NCBI GenBank assembly: GCA_018819665.1
Contig: JAHJOY010000110.1
Coordinates: 1 to 10,594, forward strand
Direction: 5' to 3'
Source of the DNA: a bacterium
Lineage (GTDB): Bacteria > Atribacterota > Phoenicimicrobiia > Phoenicimicrobiales > Phoenicimicrobiaceae
Length of the DNA: 10,594 nucleotides
A model generated the notes under the pieces. It had not been told where the DNA came from, did no database searches, and was given only the letters and a program-made list of their open reading frames with translations. The translations under genes and the position numbers were made by a program. Within the stretch, counting starts at the first letter, position 1; every line of letters starts with the position of its first letter. Below, in pieces: positions 1 through 5,596 of this stretch.

Positions 1-137
1 AGGTCGGCTTTAAGAAAGAGGGTATTCAGAGAGATGGATATTCTTATAACCACAAGTATTATGATTTTGTTATGATGAGTATTCTCGAAGATGAGTTTCG
101 AGAGTTACATGGAGGAATAGCCGATAATGATTGCTAA
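1..137 (+). CDS. GNAT-family N-acetyltransferase, C-terminal end only
   Basis: The reading frame entering from the left edge (first full codon at 3) runs 44 codons to TAA at 135-137. It starts VGFKKEGIQRDGY and continues to DFVMMSILEDEFREL. The pattern G-F-x-x-E-G-x-x-R-D followed by a tyrosine-rich stretch and D-x-x-x-M-S-I-L is the usual C-terminal end of RimJ/RimL-type GNAT acetyltransferases, where the last strands close the acetyl-CoA fold. The start and the acetyl-CoA binding loop lie outside the window, so substrate and completeness cannot be judged. The stop is 26 bp before an attC-like site, the normal layout for the ORF of an integron cassette. Family call fairly sure, specificity unknown. 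Confidence 0.75.
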   Translation, partial: VGFKKEGIQRDGYSYNHKYYDFVMMSILEDEFRELHGGIADNDC

Positions 138-163
138 TGATTTAGGACCAGACCGACTGCTGC

Positions 164-256
164 GTATAACATGGTATATCTGGCTCCGCCTCGCTCCGCC
201 CAAATTTCGCTCCACTAACGTTTCGCAAAAATTCAGATATACCAGAACCGTTAAGT
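164..256 (+). other. attC-like recombination site 1
   Basis: Outer box GTATAAC (164-170) and outer box GTTAAGT (250-256) enclose perfectly complementary 11-bp inner arms, TGGTATATCTG (172-182) and CAGATATACCA (234-244). The arms are separated by 51 bp that contain two copies of CTCCGCC. This matches integron attC architecture (R'' - L'' - loop - L' - R'), with an AAC on one side and GTT on the other. IntI would cut between G250 and T251. It follows the GNAT ORF and would close that cassette. Confidence 0.72.
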
Positions 257-320
257 GAAATTCCGCCCCCTCATACTGGAAAAGAAATGTTTATTAAAAT
301 TGAGAGTGATAATCACAAAC

Positions 321-803
321 ATGATGTTTAAAACAAAAGGAACCGATTTGTATTTCATCATCCCAGCATCATTGATCTTTTTTTCTGCGTTACTCGTTAC
401 ATTGTGGGATTTTGTGAAGATTCGAGAAATGGCTTACCATCTAAGTTTAGTGAATGTCGTTGGATTGGGTCTTTTTTCGATAGGCGTTTCCATACGTATA
501 GTGGCTAGGAGAACCTTAGGTAAGTATTTTTCGTCCGGTCTGAAAACATCGCAAAAACACGAACTCATCAAACACGGGCTTTACAAACATATTCGACACC
601 CGGCGTATCTCGGATCTCTATTACTCAGTCCAGGGATCCCCCTGATTTTTTCGAGCTTTTACGGCCTTTTCCTAATGCTATTACTCGTTCCTTGTTTTTT
701 ATATAGAGTGAAAATAGAAGAGAGTATGCTTATCGAAAAATTTGGAAATGAATATCGGGAATATATGAAGAATACTAAGAGGCTGATTCCTTATGTTTAT
801 TGA
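321..803 (+). CDS. ICMT/PEMT-like membrane methyltransferase family protein (cassette gene)
   Basis: This predicted integral membrane protein has several hydrophobic segments and the hallmark C-terminal block G-L-Y-K-H-I-R-H-P-A-Y-L-G. The block is followed by a hydrophobic helix, then E-E-S-M-L-x-x-K-F-G-x-E-Y-x-E-Y. This is typical of the isoprenylcysteine carboxyl methyltransferase / phospholipid methyltransferase superfamily, in which the H-P and E-E motifs bind S-adenosylmethionine at the membrane surface. Bacterial members mostly lack a known substrate. The frame is open from a GTG at 255, but that codon lies inside the attC outer box and has no ribosome site. The ATG at 321 (or 324) gives 160 residues starting MMFKTKG and is preferred, though it also lacks a clear ribosome binding site. 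It fills cassette A and has no promoter of its own. Family is well supported; exact start and role are not. Confidence 0.8.
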   Translation: MMFKTKGTDLYFIIPASLIFFSALLVTLWDFVKIREMAYHLSLVNVVGLGLFSIGVSIRIVARRTLGKYFSSGLKTSQKHELIKHGLYKHIRHPAYLGSLLLSPGIPLIFSSFYGLFLMLLLVPCFLYRVKIEESMLIEKFGNEYREYMKNTKRLIPYVY

Positions 804-836
804 TAACTTTCAAATTGATAGAGGGCGGAACTCTGC

Positions 837-853
837 GGCAAACTTCGTTTGCC
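837..853. other. perfect hairpin at the end of cassette A
   Basis: GGCAAAC (837-843) and GTTTGCC (847-853) are exact complements around a 3-base TTC loop, 33 bp after the methyltransferase stop and 22 bp before attC-like site 2. There is no T-run after it, so it is not a standard intrinsic terminator. It may protect the mRNA end, or be part of a decayed recombination site. Confidence 0.4.
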
Positions 854-875
854 TTGCCTCGCCTTCAGCTCGGTC

Positions 876-953
876 ACTTAACACGGTGTATGCGGTTCGC
901 TATCGCTCACCCAAATGCTCGGCTACGCTTCGCATACACCGAAGCCGTTATAT
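876..953 (+). other. attC-like recombination site 2
   Basis: Outer box ACTTAAC (876-882, matching RYYYAAC) and outer box GTTATAT (947-953) flank inner arms CGGTGTATGCG (884-894) and CGCATACACCG (931-941), a perfect 11-bp complement. The intervening 36 bp are relatively GC-rich and can fold. The predicted cut is between G947 and T948. It closes cassette A and precedes cassette B. Confidence 0.75.
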
Positions 954-1692
954 AAAATCCCCGCACAAAAGGTAATAAAAAATGATAAAAATAATATTAC
1001 TGATTATACTTTCATTGCCATTAACAATCATTATATTACACACAATAATAAGATTAATCAGGTTCTTTTATAAATTCCCAATGCCACAATTTTTAGCAAA
1101 TATTATAGATAATCCTTTACGTCGTAAAATTCAACCACCAAAAGAAACGGGATTGCGTCATGGAATAAAATCTGGGATGAACGTCTTAGAAGTTGGACCA
1201 GGGAATGGTCGATATACAGTTGAAGCAGCTAAAATCGTAGGACCTAACGGAAGAATAACTACAATAGACATAGAGAATAAAATGATTGAGCGAGTTATAA
1301 AAAGGATGGAGACAGAGAATATTGCCAATATTAATGCAGAAGTTGCAAATGTGTATAAGCTTCCTTATCAAGATTGCTCATTTGATCTTATATACATGAT
1401 AGCTGTATTTAATGAGATTCCTGAACAAGAAAAAGCACTTACAGAGTTTCATAGAGTCTTAAAGCCAAATGGACTATTAGTTTTTAGTGAGCTATTTATG
1501 GATCCAGATTACCCTTTATCAAAAACCTTAATAAAGAAAGTGCAAAGTTTTCCATTTAAATTAAAGGAAAAAATTGGTAATTTTTTTTATTATACTTTGA
1601 AATTCGAGAAAATTTAGTATGAAATATTGTGCAGGGACTTCAACAGCGGATATGCGCTTCGGCTTCGCCAAACGTCGCATATCCACGGAATG
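948..1692 (+). mobile_element. integron gene cassette B (745 bp)
   Basis: This is the stretch between the predicted cut points of attC-like sites 2 and 3, holding one ORF that starts 34 bp after the left cut point. Unlike cassette A, its two ends (TTATATA at the left, CTTCAAC at the right) match only at the core GTT/AAC. Either its ends have drifted, or the right site was exchanged. Confidence 0.55.
982..1617 (+). CDS. class I SAM-dependent methyltransferase (type 11-like, cassette gene)
   Basis: The protein has 211 residues. Residues 3-30 are strongly hydrophobic and likely form an N-terminal membrane anchor. A Rossmann-type methyltransferase domain follows. Motif I is V-L-E-V-G-P-G-N-G-R-Y-T at 68-79, the acidic residue after strand 2 is in T-T-I-D-I-E at about 93-98, the LPYQDCSFDLIY block is at 127-138, and L-K-P-N-G-L-L-V-F-S-E is at 160-170. 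The full set of SAM-binding motifs is present and the length fits small membrane-tethered methyltransferases, so it looks intact. The substrate is unknown. AAAAGG at 967-972 sits 9 bases before the ATG, which supports this start. The gene lies alone between attC-like sites 2 and 3, has no recognisable promoter, and is the second methyltransferase in consecutive cassettes. Confidence 0.85.
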   Translation: MIKIILLIILSLPLTIIILHTIIRLIRFFYKFPMPQFLANIIDNPLRRKIQPPKETGLRHGIKSGMNVLEVGPGNGRYTVEAAKIVGPNGRITTIDIENKMIERVIKRMETENIANINAEVANVYKLPYQDCSFDLIYMIAVFNEIPEQEKALTEFHRVLKPNGLLVFSELFMDPDYPLSKTLIKKVQSFPFKLKEKIGNFFYYTLKFEKI

Positions 1693-1698
1693 TTATGC
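1638..1698 (+). other. attC-like recombination site 3 (last recognisable)
   Basis: Outer box CTTCAAC (1638-1644) and outer box GTTATGC (1692-1698) flank perfect 9-bp inner arms GGATATGCG (1648-1656) and CGCATATCC (1676-1684). The 19-base loop contains GGCTTCGCC. It is shorter than sites 1 and 2, and its outer boxes pair only at AAC/GTT. It closes cassette B; no further attC-like site is seen to the right. Confidence 0.68.
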
Positions 1699-1728
1699 GA
1701 CATTTTGTAAAATACAATAGGAATTAAA

Positions 1729-1785
1729 ATGAACAGTAAAGCGAGAAAAAACTTATCAAGAATAATATTCAGAAAACCTTCATAG
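1729..1785 (+). pseudogene. 18-codon stub ORF at the cassette start position
   Basis: An ATG at 1729 with AGGA at 1719-1722 starts MNSKARKNLSRIIF and stops at TAG 1783-1785. It begins 36 bp after the cut point of attC-like site 3, almost the same distance as the ORF in cassette B (34 bp). It is therefore probably the start of a third cassette's gene that has been cut short. The frame continues past the stop into the ferredoxin-like fragment. The product is not recognisable. Confidence 0.35.
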
Positions 1786-1872
1786 CAACACCATTGTGAA
1801 ACTTGCTTTGCATGCTTTCATTGGTGTCCAAATGGGGCAATTAATGGAGGTTGGATATCAATTGATAATTAG
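1786..1872 (+). pseudogene. ferredoxin-like fragment with one 4Fe-4S cysteine motif
   Basis: In the frame following the TAG at 1783, 28 codons contain CETCFACFHWCPNGAI and end at TAG 1870-1872. The C-x2-C-x2-C-x3-C-P spacing is the classical 4Fe-4S ferredoxin motif, and F-A-C-F-H-W-C-P-x-x-A-I resembles the second cluster of EFR1-type flavodoxin-ferredoxin proteins. The piece has no start codon and no partner cluster, and is bounded by stops, so it is a remnant. The frame with the longer ORF here (1796-2092) gives no recognisable protein and runs through the promoter. Confidence 0.4.
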
Positions 1873-1979
1873 TTCAACAACTGTTAAAAAGATTAAATTT
1901 ATCAAAAAGGAAGATAGCTATTTTAATTGGAGTGAATCGGGAATCGGTAAGAAAGTTGTCAGAAGAACCGTCCCCTTGA
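1869..1979 (+). pseudogene. helix-turn-helix remnant, possibly a transposase tail
   Basis: This frame opens just after stops at 1863 and 1866, has no ATG, and gives 36 residues ending at TGA 1977-1979. LLKRLNLSKRKIA followed by I-G-V-N-R-E-S-V-R-K-L has the helix - turn (x-x-I-G-V-x-R) - recognition-helix pattern of a small DNA-binding domain. The last codons (E-E-P-S-P) read through AGAACCGTCCCC (1964-1975), a motif I recall as recurrent in genomes of many anaerobes near REP-associated (Y1-type) transposases, some of which end in such a domain. The HTH shape is visible in the sequence; the transposase link is inference. Confidence 0.35.
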
Positions 1980-1993
1980 CAACTAAAAAAGCA

Positions 1994-2022
1994 TTGACAA
2001 AAAATGAATTATTATATATACT
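1994..2022 (+). promoter_or_regulatory. promoter of the fabK unit
   Basis: TTGACA (1994-1999), a 17-bp spacer and TATACT (2017-2022) form a near-consensus sigma-70/sigma-A promoter, placing the start about 55 bases before the fabK ATG. The same elements with the same spacing recur before fabH at 4411-4439. Confidence 0.7.
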
Positions 2023-2062
2023 TGCTTTTAATAATAGGTCATATCAGCAGTTAGTAAATAAA
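1994..2062 (+). repeat. promoter/leader repeat, copy 1
   Basis: These 69 bp match 4411-4479 at 61 positions by my alignment, and the match stops where each gene's own ribosome-site region begins. The block contains -35, -10 and about 40 bp downstream (TTTTAATAATAGGT, then AGCAGTTA, then TAAATAAA). The part after the start site is as well kept as the promoter itself, which suggests an operator or leader element shared by both fatty-acid units. I do not recognise it as a FapR or FabT site. Confidence 0.8.
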
Positions 2063-2084
2063 ATCAGCTTAAGGAGATGCATTA

Positions 2085-3026
2085 ATGTTTAAGTCTATTA
2101 TATGTGAAATTTTAGGAATAAAATACCCTCTTATTCAGGGAGGGATGGCCTGGATAGCCGATGCTGAACTTGCTTCAGCAGTATCCAATGCCGGTGCTCT
2201 TGGAGTTATTGCAGCCGGTTATGCTCCGGGTGAATGGGTTAGAGAAGAAATTCGAAAAACAAAAAAACTAACCAAAAAACCCTTCGGACTTAATATTATG
2301 CTCTTAAATCCCAATGCTGAGGAAATTACCCGCATAGCTGTCGAAGAAGGAGTAAAAGTAGTAATTACCGGAGCGGGTAATCCCGGTAGATATGTAGAAA
2401 TGTGGAAAGAAAATAATATTTTAGTATTTCCGGTAATTCCTTCGGTTGCTCTGGCCGTGCGAATGGAGAGAGCAGGGGCAGATGCAGTGATTGCAGAGGG
2501 CGGTGAAGCCGGAGGACATGTAGGAGAATTAACTACTATGTCTCTTGTCCCTCAAGTAGTAGATGCGATAAATATTCCCGTTTTAGCTGCCGGCGGAATT
2601 GCCGATGGCCGCGGCCTGGCAGCTGCCTGGATGTTAGGGGCTTCAGGATTTCAAATAGGTACGAGATTTCTGGTGGCCTATGAATGCAATATTCATAAGA
2701 ATTATAAACAAAAGATTCTTACTGCCAGGGACACCAGCACAATAGTTACCGGAAGGCCAACCGGTCACCCGGTTAGGATAATAAAAAATAGGCTGGCAAG
2801 GGATTTCCAGCAGCTGGAAAAAAGAAATGCATCTTTAGAAGAATATGAAGAATTAGGGAAAGGTTCGCTTTATCGAGCAGCTCGAGAAGGAGACATGGAT
2901 TATGGTTCGATAATGGCCGGGCAGTCAGCCGGTCTGGTAAAAAAAGAACAAACCTGTAAAGAAATAATTGAAGAAATATTTTTAGATGCGAAAAAAATAA
3001 TTGTAGAAAAAAGAAAATTAATTTAG
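2085..3026 (+). CDS. fabK: FMN-dependent enoyl-ACP reductase II
   Basis: The protein has 313 residues, the usual FabK length. It would reduce trans-2-enoyl-ACP with NAD(P)H via FMN, the last step of each fatty-acid elongation cycle, in the cytoplasm. It is a TIM barrel. P-L-I-Q-G-G-M-A at 15-22 starts the FMN site. E-G-G-E-A-G-G-H-V-G-E at 138-148 holds the catalytic-type His145, the counterpart of His144 in pneumococcal FabK. A-A-G-G-I-A-D-G-R-G at 168-177 and Q-I-G-T-R-F at 190-195 bind the FMN phosphate. The C-terminus S-A-G-L-V-K-K is also FabK-like. The family shades into nitronate monooxygenases, but the GGEAGGHVGE and ADGRG blocks plus fabH and fabF next door favour FabK. AAGGAG at 2071-2076, 8 bases before the ATG, fixes the start. 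It is first in a two-gene unit behind a strong promoter. Confidence 0.88.
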   Translation: MFKSIICEILGIKYPLIQGGMAWIADAELASAVSNAGALGVIAAGYAPGEWVREEIRKTKKLTKKPFGLNIMLLNPNAEEITRIAVEEGVKVVITGAGNPGRYVEMWKENNILVFPVIPSVALAVRMERAGADAVIAEGGEAGGHVGELTTMSLVPQVVDAINIPVLAAGGIADGRGLAAAWMLGASGFQIGTRFLVAYECNIHKNYKQKILTARDTSTIVTGRPTGHPVRIIKNRLARDFQQLEKRNASLEEYEELGKGSLYRAAREGDMDYGSIMAGQSAGLVKKEQTCKEIIEEIFLDAKKIIVEKRKLI

Positions 3027-3115
3027 CAATATTTTATCGATATTAAGGAGAACGTTATAGGTAAGGAACGCGGTATTGGTTTTATTAGATCATTATTGGT
3101 AAGGGAGCTAAATAG

Positions 3116-4213
3116 ATGAATTTCAAAAAAATTCCCAAATTAAAAATAGGTAACTTAGAGGCGAAAATTCCCATTATTCAAGGGGGAATGGCTGTGGGAA
3201 TTTCTTTATCAGGTTTAGCGTCTGCTGTGGCAAATGCAGGGGGTATCGGAGTTATCGGAACTGCCGGGATAGGCATGCTTGAATCTGATTTTGGTAAAAA
3301 TTTTACTGAAGCGAACAAAAGGGCTTTACGTAAAGTAATAAGAAAAGCAAAGAAGATGACCAAGGGTATTATTGGGGTAAATATAATGGCTGCTCTTTCA
3401 GATTTTTATGATATGGTCAAGATTGTAGTAGAAGAAAAGGCAGATTTAGTATTTATTGGAGCAGGTTTACCCTTAAGAGGTCTTGAAGCGCTGGTGCCTG
3501 ATAAATTAAAAAAAATTAAAACTAAAATTGTTCCTATAGTATCATCTTCGCGGGCGGCAAAAATTATATTTCAATACTGGCAAAAAAATTATAATCATGT
3601 GCCTGATGCTGTCGTTGTTGAGGGACCATTAGCCGGAGGACATCTTGGGTTTAAAAAAGAGCAAATTAATAACCCGGATTTTACTTTAGAGAAAATATTG
3701 CCTGAAGTGATTTCTGTGATAAAACCTTACGAAAATGAATTTGATAAGAAAATTCCAATAATTGCCGCAGGTGGTATATATACTGGTGCAGATATTTACA
3801 AATATATTCAGTTAGGAGCTCAAGGGGTACAGATGGCTACCAGGTTTGTGGCCACTTATGAGTGCGATGCTTCTATCAAATTTAAAGAAGCTTATTTAAA
3901 ATGCCAAAAAGAGGACTTGGCCATAATCGATAATCCGGTTGGATTGCCAGGAAGGGCAATTGAAAACAAATTTCTTAAAGAGGTTTCATCCGGGATTAGA
4001 AAACCTTTTAAATGTCCCTGGAAGTGTTTAAAGACTTGTAATTTTAAGAAAGCACCTTACTGTATCGCCCTTGCTCTAACTAATGCCCAACAAGGAAAAC
4101 TTGAAGATGGATTTGCTTTTGCAGGAAGCAATGCTTATCGCGTGGATAAGATTATTTCAGTTAAGGAACTTATAGCAAACCTATTAGAAGAATATGAAAA
4201 AGCTTCATTATAA
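3116..4213 (+). CDS. nitronate monooxygenase-family FMN oxidoreductase with C-terminal Cys cluster
   Basis: The protein has 365 residues and shares the FMN TIM-barrel fold with the preceding FabK: I-I-Q-G-G-M-A at 20-26, E-G-P-L-A-G-G-H-L-G at 169-178 with His176 as the likely active-site base, A-A-G-G-I at 217-221 and Q-M-A-T-R-F at 239-244. It is about 50 residues longer than FabK. The extra C-terminal part carries cysteines 300, 304, 308 and 316 (C-P-W-K-C-x3-C-x7-C), which could bind metal or an Fe-S cluster. It belongs to the 2-nitropropane dioxygenase / nitronate monooxygenase family, in which this longer cysteine-bearing group has no firm function. AGGGAG at 3102-3107 supports the ATG. 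It lies 89 bp after fabK with no visible promoter, so it is probably co-transcribed, which hints at a lipid-linked enoyl reductase or detoxifying role. Its last 16 codons are duplicated at 6853-6903. Confidence 0.8.
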   Translation: MNFKKIPKLKIGNLEAKIPIIQGGMAVGISLSGLASAVANAGGIGVIGTAGIGMLESDFGKNFTEANKRALRKVIRKAKKMTKGIIGVNIMAALSDFYDMVKIVVEEKADLVFIGAGLPLRGLEALVPDKLKKIKTKIVPIVSSSRAAKIIFQYWQKNYNHVPDAVVVEGPLAGGHLGFKKEQINNPDFTLEKILPEVISVIKPYENEFDKKIPIIAAGGIYTGADIYKYIQLGAQGVQMATRFVATYECDASIKFKEAYLKCQKEDLAIIDNPVGLPGRAIENKFLKEVSSGIRKPFKCPWKCLKTCNFKKAPYCIALALTNAQQGKLEDGFAFAGSNAYRVDKIISVKELIANLLEEYEKASL

Positions 4214-4335
4214 TAATGATTATTGATTAATTCCCGCTTGAGGAGACATCTTTTTTTCTGTTATCTTTTATTTTTATATAGTGCAAATTATTACACTCCA
4301 AACCACTTTATTTACAAGGCTTTCAGGTGCTCCTT
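4163..4335. repeat. 173-bp direct repeat, copy 1
   Basis: This block matches 6853-7025 at 168 of 173 positions, in the same orientation, at a constant offset of 2690. It covers the last 16 codons and stop of the nitronate-monooxygenase-like gene plus 122 bp of non-coding DNA. Its right end falls inside the loop of the hairpin at 4316-4356, so only this copy has the complete hairpin. No inverted ends or target-site duplication are seen, so it is not an obvious insertion element. Confidence 0.9.
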
Positions 4336-4360
4336 TAAACGCACGGAAAGTGCCTTTCTT
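4316..4360 (+). terminator. probable intrinsic terminator of the fabK unit
   Basis: AAGGC-TTTC (4316-4324) pairs with GAAA (4346-4349) and GCCTT (4352-4356), leaving a 2-base bulge. Inside, GTGC (4327-4330) pairs with GCAC (4341-4344) around a 10-base loop. TTTCTT follows directly, with a run of six T about 13 bases further on. The stem is imperfect and the T-tract short, so strength is uncertain. It separates the fabK unit from the fabH promoter. Confidence 0.5.
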
Positions 4361-4410
4361 GAGATGCTCTTTTTTAGCCTTTTATGAACTCAAAAATCTT
4401 TCTAAAAACA

Positions 4411-4439
4411 TTGACAAGGAATGGATTATTATGTATACT
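4411..4439 (+). promoter_or_regulatory. promoter of the fabH-fabF unit
   Basis: TTGACA (4411-4416), a 17-bp spacer and TATACT (4434-4439) lie in the 331-bp gap before fabH, with an expected start roughly 100 bases before the ATG. It is the second copy of the promoter that precedes fabK. Confidence 0.7.
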
Positions 4440-4479
4440 TGCTTTTAATAATAGGTTATAATAGCAGTTAATAAATAAA
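4411..4479 (+). repeat. promoter/leader repeat, copy 2
   Basis: This copy matches 1994-2062 at 61 of 69 positions with no gaps. Downstream of -10 it shows two similar steps, TAATAGGTTA then TAATAGCAGTTA, a possible tandem operator; in copy 1 the second step is less alike. Beyond 4479 the leader differs from copy 1 and is about 40 bp longer. Confidence 0.8.
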
Positions 4480-4544
4480 TTGGCTATTTATGAAGTATTA
4501 GAAACTTTATTTTTGTAGATAAAGAATTATTTAAGGAAGGTAAC

Positions 4545-5528
4545 ATGGTTTATTCAAAAATAATTAGCACAGGTGCTTATGTCCCCCAGAGAATTGTAAA
4601 AAATGATGAGCTTTCAAAAATGGTAGAGACTAGTGATGAGTGGATTACCTCTCGAACAGGTATAAAAGAACGAAGAATCTCCTCCGGAGAAAAGACGTAT
4701 CAGATGGCCGCAAAAGCGGCAAAAGAAGCAATTGAAAATGCTGGTATAGCAAAAGAAGAGATCGACATGATTATAATAGCTACAATAACCCCCGATTTCT
4801 TTATGCCTTCAACTGCTAATCTTGTTCAAGCAGAATTAGGATTAAAGGATATTCCCAGTTTTGATATAGCAGCAGGCTGTACCGGTTTTGTTTATGGGTT
4901 ACAGATAGCTGATCAATTTATTAAATCAAAACAGAGCAAGACAATTCTGGTAATAGGGGTAGAAGTTTTATCAAAGGTCACTGATTGGTCTGATCGGAAT
5001 ACTTGCGTACTTTTTGGAGATGGCGCCGGGGCAGTTATTTTAAAGAGTTCCAACCAAGAGGGTATTATTTGTACTTATACTGGTTCTCAGGGAGATTTAC
5101 AGGAGTCTCTCACTCTTCCGGCAGTTCCCTTAAAAAATCCTTTTTTGCATATTCCAAATAATAATGGAAGACCCAGCAATATATCTATGAATGGAAAAGA
5201 AATATTTCAATTTGCTACCAGAATAATGATAAAAAGTATTTCCCAGGTCCTAAATAAGTCTAATCTTTCTATAAGCGATATTGATTATATTATTCCCCAT
5301 CAAGCTAATATTCGCATTATTGATTATGTAGCCCGAAAATTAAAGATTAAAAGAGAAAAATTCATTATTAATTTAGACCGTTTTGGAAATACTTCTGCTG
5401 CCAGCATCCCGCTTGCCCTAGATGAAGCTCATAAGAAAAAAATGTTTTGCCCGGGAGATCGGGTGATAATGGTTGCCTTTGGCGGTGGATTAACCTGGGG
5501 AGCTGCATTATCAAACTGGACAATGTAG
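4545..5528 (+). CDS. fabH: beta-ketoacyl-ACP synthase III
   Basis: The protein has 327 residues, full FabH length. It would start fatty-acid synthesis by condensing an acyl-CoA primer with malonyl-ACP. It shows the thiolase-fold triad in order: Cys112 in D-I-A-A-G-C-T-G-F, His252 in P-H-Q-A-N and Asn282 in G-N-T-S-A-A-S. Other family blocks are the early W-I-T-S-R-T-G-I-K-E-R-R (33-44), D-R-N-T-C-V-L-F-G-D-G-A-G (150-162) and the C-terminal A-F-G-G-G-L-T-W-G-A. All catalytic residues are intact. AAGGAAGG at 4533-4540 supports the ATG. Primer choice (acetyl or branched) cannot be read from the sequence. It leads a two-gene unit with fabF behind the same promoter type as fabK, which points to coordinate control. 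Confidence 0.95.
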   Translation: MVYSKIISTGAYVPQRIVKNDELSKMVETSDEWITSRTGIKERRISSGEKTYQMAAKAAKEAIENAGIAKEEIDMIIIATITPDFFMPSTANLVQAELGLKDIPSFDIAAGCTGFVYGLQIADQFIKSKQSKTILVIGVEVLSKVTDWSDRNTCVLFGDGAGAVILKSSNQEGIICTYTGSQGDLQESLTLPAVPLKNPFLHIPNNNGRPSNISMNGKEIFQFATRIMIKSISQVLNKSNLSISDIDYIIPHQANIRIIDYVARKLKIKREKFIINLDRFGNTSAASIPLALDEAHKKKMFCPGDRVIMVAFGGGLTWGAALSNWTM

Positions 5529-5596
5529 CTTATGAATGCGATGTTCATAGTCATTAATATTAATAGAAGAATAACAATGCAAGGAGGGTAAAGAAT

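Larger units (their letters stand above)
251..947 (+). mobile_element. integron gene cassette A (697 bp)
   Basis: This is the stretch between the predicted cut points of attC-like sites 1 and 2. It begins TTAAGTG and its closing site starts CACTTAAC, so in the circular form the two outer boxes would be exact 8-base complements (CACTTAAC with GTTAAGTG). That is the signature of a free cassette that re-forms a complete attC. It holds one promoterless ORF in the usual orientation. No integrase is in the window, so mobility is inferred. Confidence 0.65.

Noticed and set aside
255..320. GTG at 255 as start of the ICMT-like gene (182 residues)
   Set aside because: The GTG lies in the attC outer box, has no ribosome site, and the extra 22 residues add no family sequence; ATG 321 fits better, though weakly marked.
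837..853. Intrinsic terminator at the end of cassette A
   Set aside because: The hairpin is perfect, but GCCTTGCCTCGCC follows instead of a T-run, so it is listed only as a hairpin.
793..975. 60-residue + strand frame
   Set aside because: It runs through the cassette end, hairpin and attC site 2; low-complexity Arg/Ser composition and no ribosome site.
1796..2092. 98-residue + strand frame before fabK
   Set aside because: It begins at an internal TTG or GTG-type codon, reads across remnants in other frames, and passes straight through the fabK promoter and ribosome site.
5532..5591. 19-codon ATG frame between fabH and fabF
   Set aside because: No ribosome site before it; its end is simply the fabF ribosome binding site read as codons.
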